Source: an uncultured Roseovarius sp.
Lineage (GTDB): Bacteria > Pseudomonadota > Alphaproteobacteria > Rhodobacterales > Rhodobacteraceae
Assembly (NCBI GenBank): GCA_951812895.1
Contig: OX638333.1
Coordinates: forward strand, 362,366-426,365
Direction: 5' to 3'
DNA: 64,000 nucleotides
Position numbers and translations under genes: made by a program
Shown: in pieces, positions 61,379 through 64,000 of the stretch
Layout: each line of letters starts with the position of its first letter
How positions within the stretch are numbered: the first letter of the stretch is position 1
The notes under the pieces: model-generated
Told to the model about the DNA's origin: nothing
Database searches by the model: none
What the model saw: the letters and a program-made list of their open reading frames with translations, nothing else

Positions 61379-62206
61379 ATGAAAAACATCTACACCTTCG
61401 GACGCCGCCCCGGCACCCGTAACTTCACTGTCAAAGATCTGCAGGAACTGAAGACCACCGGCCAGCGTCTGACAATGTGCAACCCGGCAAATGAGGTGGA
61501 AATCCGTGCCTGCGTAGATGCCGGAATTGACACACTGACCGTCTGGGACCGCGACCTCGACATGGCGCGCGAACTTGCGCCAACTCACTTTATGGGCTCT
61601 GCGATGGGTTGGGGCCAGTTCATCACCCATGACGAAATCCTGCGCCACGCAATGGGCCAGATGGAGGCGGGTGCAGACATGTACTTTACCAACCGCTCTT
61701 TGCCGGTTGTTGAAATGCTGGCGCGTGAAGGCATCCCCGTGCAGGTCCATATGGGCCTTGTCCCCACTTTCAGCCACTGGCGCGGTGGATTAAAGGCCTA
61801 TGGCCGCACCGCTGAAGAAGCGACAGAACTTTACCGCATGTTCAAACGCTATGAAGACGCCGGCGCCTTTGCCTGCGAAATCGAATGCGTTGCTGAAGAT
61901 ACGCTCAACCTGCTGAACTCCAAAACCTCGATCGTCACCATCTCACTCGGCTCCGGCAATGCAGGCGACGTGATTTTCCTCTTCATGGCTGACATCTGTG
62001 GTGAAAGCGGTGACACCCCGCCAAAACACGCCCATGTCTTCCGCGATCTCGGGCGGCTTCACAAACAAATGTATCAGGAGCGGGTCGAGGCGCTGAAGGA
62101 ATTCCAAACCGAAGTCACTGCCAGAAACTTCCCCTATGGGCCGCAGTCAGTCTCCATGCACGACGGCGAGATGGCCAAACTGCAAGAGGCGCTCGACAAA
62201 CTCTGA
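61379..62206 (+). CDS. PanB-like (ketopantoate hydroxymethyltransferase-superfamily) enzyme
   Basis: 275 residues. AAGGAG lies 11 bases before the ATG at 61379. PanB-style features are Asp57 (TVWDRD), Asp100 (GADMYF), HMGL (124-127), Glu169 (IECVAED, equivalent to the catalytic Glu181 of E. coli PanB) and SLGSGNAGDVIF. The glycine-rich GDSLGM loop of true PanB is missing, so it is a divergent member of the PEP-mutase/isocitrate-lyase superfamily. No panC accompanies it. The reaction is unknown; an aldol-type or C-P-related step is possible in this operon. Confidence 0.78.
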   Translation: MKNIYTFGRRPGTRNFTVKDLQELKTTGQRLTMCNPANEVEIRACVDAGIDTLTVWDRDLDMARELAPTHFMGSAMGWGQFITHDEILRHAMGQMEAGADMYFTNRSLPVVEMLAREGIPVQVHMGLVPTFSHWRGGLKAYGRTAEEATELYRMFKRYEDAGAFACEIECVAEDTLNLLNSKTSIVTISLGSGNAGDVIFLFMADICGESGDTPPKHAHVFRDLGRLHKQMYQERVEALKEFQTEVTARNFPYGPQSVSMHDGEMAKLQEALDKL

Positions 62207-62234
62207 CGCCCCACCTGGCTGCATCCCATCCATT

Positions 62235-62419
62235 TTGGGTATTTCCGGCAAGAAAGAAACAAGGCCGAAGCACCCTGACTGAACACCTGATTAAGGACGT
62301 CCGCCAGGGCAGCTTCTTCCTTGCGCGGTCATCGGCTCCCCAGCCTGTACCGCGCATTCAGAGTGTGCTGATTCTGGTTAACAAAATCTTGCGGCTTCTT
62401 TCTTGCTGAAAATACCCAA
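62235..62419. repeat. Long-range imperfect inverted repeat downstream of the oxygenase operon
   Basis: TTGGGTATTTCCGGCAAGAA from 62235, continuing to 62259, and its near-complement at 62396-62419 (TTCTTTCTTGCTGAAAATAC onward) share about 24 bases in opposite orientation, separated by 136 bases. Similar TTTGGGTATTT-type sequences are, from memory, common after Rhodobacteraceae genes. The 240-base gap contains no gene. Confidence 0.6.
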
Positions 62420-62446
62420 TTCCCGACATCAGCAGCAGGCACAGGC

Positions 62447-63190
62447 TTATTGGCTGAATTCCGGCCGCTCGCCCACATCGCCCACCCACCAGGCGCGTTT
62501 CACGCCCTGGTAAATTTCAACCGTGTCGCCTGCCCTATACCCGTCCAGATCACGCCCCTTGCGCATCAGGCTTTTACCTTCGCGGCCTCGGCTATCGGTC
62601 CAGATCAGGCGGTAACGCGGGCGATTGTTCACTCGGACGCGCATCCGCCGCACCTCTGTTACCGTGGCCTCTTCGCGCACTCCAAACCGCCGCGCACGCA
62701 CCGCCGCCACAGCCCATCCCCCGATCAGCCACAGCAGGCCCAGCCAGATCAAACCAAACACAAGCGCGATAATCTGCCCCACCTTCGCACCGGTCCGGTG
62801 GCTGCCCTCCGTCAGTTCGGTCGTCTCCGGTTCGGATTCCAGATAAAGCAGGTCAAACTCACCGCCAACTTCAGCCCGGTTATACTCAGACGATCCGGCC
62901 GTGCGCTTGACCGAAATCGCCTCACCAACCTGCGTCGTGAACTCCAGCCCCAGCCAATAGGTCACCGTCCGATCCCCATCGGAATCCGTGCTCTCGGTAA
63001 AGTATTTCTCCACCACAACCGCCGTCGCCTCCCGCCCTTCGGTCTCGAACCGTTTGGCAAGGTTCAGGCTCAGCTGCGAAATCAGCGTCGCGATCAGCAT
63101 CAGCACCGTCAGAATGATCACAATCCACCCGCCCATCTTCCAGAACAGGCGAAAAAACGAAACCGGATGGCGCGGAATGGTCAATGTCAT
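62447..63190 (-). CDS. DUF3592-like membrane protein
   Basis: 247 residues from the ATG at 63190 (GGGGTG directly before it). The much longer open frame to 63955 runs into valS on the opposite strand and is rejected. Two membrane helices (about 15-45 and 135-165) enclose a domain with DUF3592-like AVVVEKYFTE...TYWLGLEFTT, and a second similar domain follows. Function unknown. Confidence 0.82.
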   Translation of the reverse strand: MTLTIPRHPVSFFRLFWKMGGWIVIILTVLMLIATLISQLSLNLAKRFETEGREATAVVVEKYFTESTDSDGDRTVTYWLGLEFTTQVGEAISVKRTAGSSEYNRAEVGGEFDLLYLESEPETTELTEGSHRTGAKVGQIIALVFGLIWLGLLWLIGGWAVAAVRARRFGVREEATVTEVRRMRVRVNNRPRYRLIWTDSRGREGKSLMRKGRDLDGYRAGDTVEIYQGVKRAWWVGDVGERPEFSQ

Positions 63191-63316
63191 ACACCCCAGA
63201 CTGGTCCAATCCGCCCCCCAAAGACAAGCCCCTGTCGCTAACCGCTTCACCTTGGCCCGCACATTCGTTATTCGGGGCGCAACAGCACGGGACTTACGCA
63301 CAAGGATCGCAAAAAG

Positions 63317-64000
63317 ATGGCGATGGACAAGACATTCGATGCAGCCGCGGCCGAGGGCCGGATTTACGAGGCATGGGAAAATTCGGGCAGCTTTGCCGCC
63401 GGGGCCAATGCGCGCGAGGGCGCAAAGCCTTTCTCGATCATGATCCCGCCCCCCAATGTGACCGGCTCGCTGCATATGGGTCATGCCTTCAACAACACAT
63501 TGCAGGATATCCTGATCCGCTGGCACCGCATGCGCGGGTTCGACACGCTCTGGCAACCCGGCACAGACCACGCCGGTATCGCCACCCAGATGGTGACAGA
63601 GCGCGATATGGCCGACAACGGCGAACCCACACGCACCGAGATGGGCCGCGAAGCGTTCGAGAAACGCGTCTGGCAGCAGAAAATCAAATCCCGCGGTACC
63701 ATCATCGGCCAGTTGAAACGCCTCGGCGCCTCCTGCGACTGGTCGCGCGAGGCCTTTACCATGTCCGGTGCCCCCTCTGCGCCAGAGGGCGAAGAGGGCA
63801 ATTTCCACGACGCCGTGATCAAGGTCTTTGTTGATATGTACAACAAGGGGCTGATCTATCGCGGCAAGCGACTGGTCAACTGGGACCCGCATTTTGAAAC
63901 CGCAATTTCCGATCTTGAGGTCGAGAATACCGAGGTGCCGGGGCATATGTGGCACTTCAAATATCCGCTCGCGGGTGGTGCAACCTATACCTATGTTGAA
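63317..64000 (+). CDS. valS: Valyl-tRNA synthetase (partial, 3' end beyond window)
   Basis: 228 codons visible. The class I signature HMGH is in [19 protein letters not shown] (about 42-60), and [28 protein letters not shown] is the ValS form of the next conserved block. [10 protein letters not shown] and [16 protein letters not shown] are also ValS text. The start is probably the ATG at 63317 (AAGGA upstream); an ATG six bases later is possible. Essential housekeeping gene, cut by the window end. Confidence 0.97.
   Translation, partial: MAMDKTFDAAAAEGRIYEAWENSGSFAAGANAREGAKPFSIMIPPPNVTGSLHMGHAFNNTLQDILIRWHRMRGFDTLWQPGTDHAGIATQMVTERDMADNGEPTRTEMGREAFEKRVWQQKIKSRGTIIGQLKRLGASCDWSREAFTMSGAPSAPEGEEGNFHDAVIKVFVDMYNKGLIYRGKRLVNWDPHFETAISDLEVENTEVPGHMWHFKYPLAGGATYTYVE

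Noticed and set aside
62447-63955. 502-codon frame on the minus strand
   Set aside because: The part beyond 63190 is antisense to valS; the real gene is the DUF3592-like protein 62447-63190.

Overview
The window reads as chromosomal DNA from a marine Rhodobacteraceae (roseobacter-group alphaproteobacterium). This is inferred from gene content: a DUF1523 gene, a DUF6638/AAA-ATPase cluster, a Hint-domain protein, several betaine-type Rieske oxygenases, BetI-type regulators, tungstate and phosphonate-type ABC importers and a B12-dependent ribonucleotide reductase. No rRNA, tRNA, CRISPR array, intact insertion sequence or prophage was seen.

Layout. 1-1664 (minus): phnC and a partial phnD of a phosphonate importer. 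2048-4172: a 5'-truncated YtcJ-type amidohydrolase remnant followed by a betaine-aldehyde-type dehydrogenase. 4173-8238: a repeat-bearing intergenic stretch and four exported proteins, two sharing an undescribed motif. 8467-14682 (minus): a catabolic operon with an SDR, a DUF1028 protein, two Rieske oxygenases, a RidA and an HpaB/HpaC flavin monooxygenase pair, with a divergent LysR regulator. 15923-20206: a 2-aminoethylphosphonate-type ABC importer. 20226-24290: a TetR regulator, a TMADH/N-methylproline-demethylase-like flavoprotein and a stachydrine/glycine-betaine-type Rieske demethylase. 24299-31919: a BetI-like repressor, a class III aminotransferase, a spermidine/putrescine-type ABC importer and a fourth Rieske oxygenase, linked by three copies of a palindromic operator. 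32135-34349: tungstate importer tupBCA. 34677-36464: an HpbD-like enolase-superfamily enzyme and a GST. 36819-38866: a short class II ribonucleotide reductase and a DUF1653-like protein.

38945-43740 is the most unusual unit. An MntR-type regulator is divergent from four translationally coupled genes: a di-haem cytochrome c peroxidase-like protein and a PhnD/PhnC/PhnE-like ABC importer. Two tandem TAGC-N4-GCTA sites lie in the promoter, and the binding protein has SESG where phosphonate-type PhnD has STSG. It looks like a manganese-responsive uptake system that has borrowed a phosphonate-transporter fold.

43799-53315 (minus): a DMT transporter, then a co-directional block of uncharacterised genes (DUF1523 with a one-base frameshift, DUF6638, an AAA ATPase, a coiled-coil protein), interrupted by an AT-rich DUF2971 gene. 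53417-57663: a glycosyltransferase-like protein, a methyltransferase-like protein, an inositol monophosphatase and a Hint protein. 57791-62206: a GcvA-type LysR divergent from a four-gene operon (phytanoyl-CoA-dioxygenase-type oxygenase, PhnZ-like HD protein, membrane di-iron hydroxylase, PanB-like enzyme). The first pair recalls PhnY/PhnZ and TmpA/TmpB, but the four-gene set is one I cannot assign. The window ends in the 5' part of valS.

Theme: most accessory genes suit acquisition and stepwise demethylation of quaternary amines and phosphonates. Four Rieske oxygenase subunits are present, but no Rieske reductase or ferredoxin gene.
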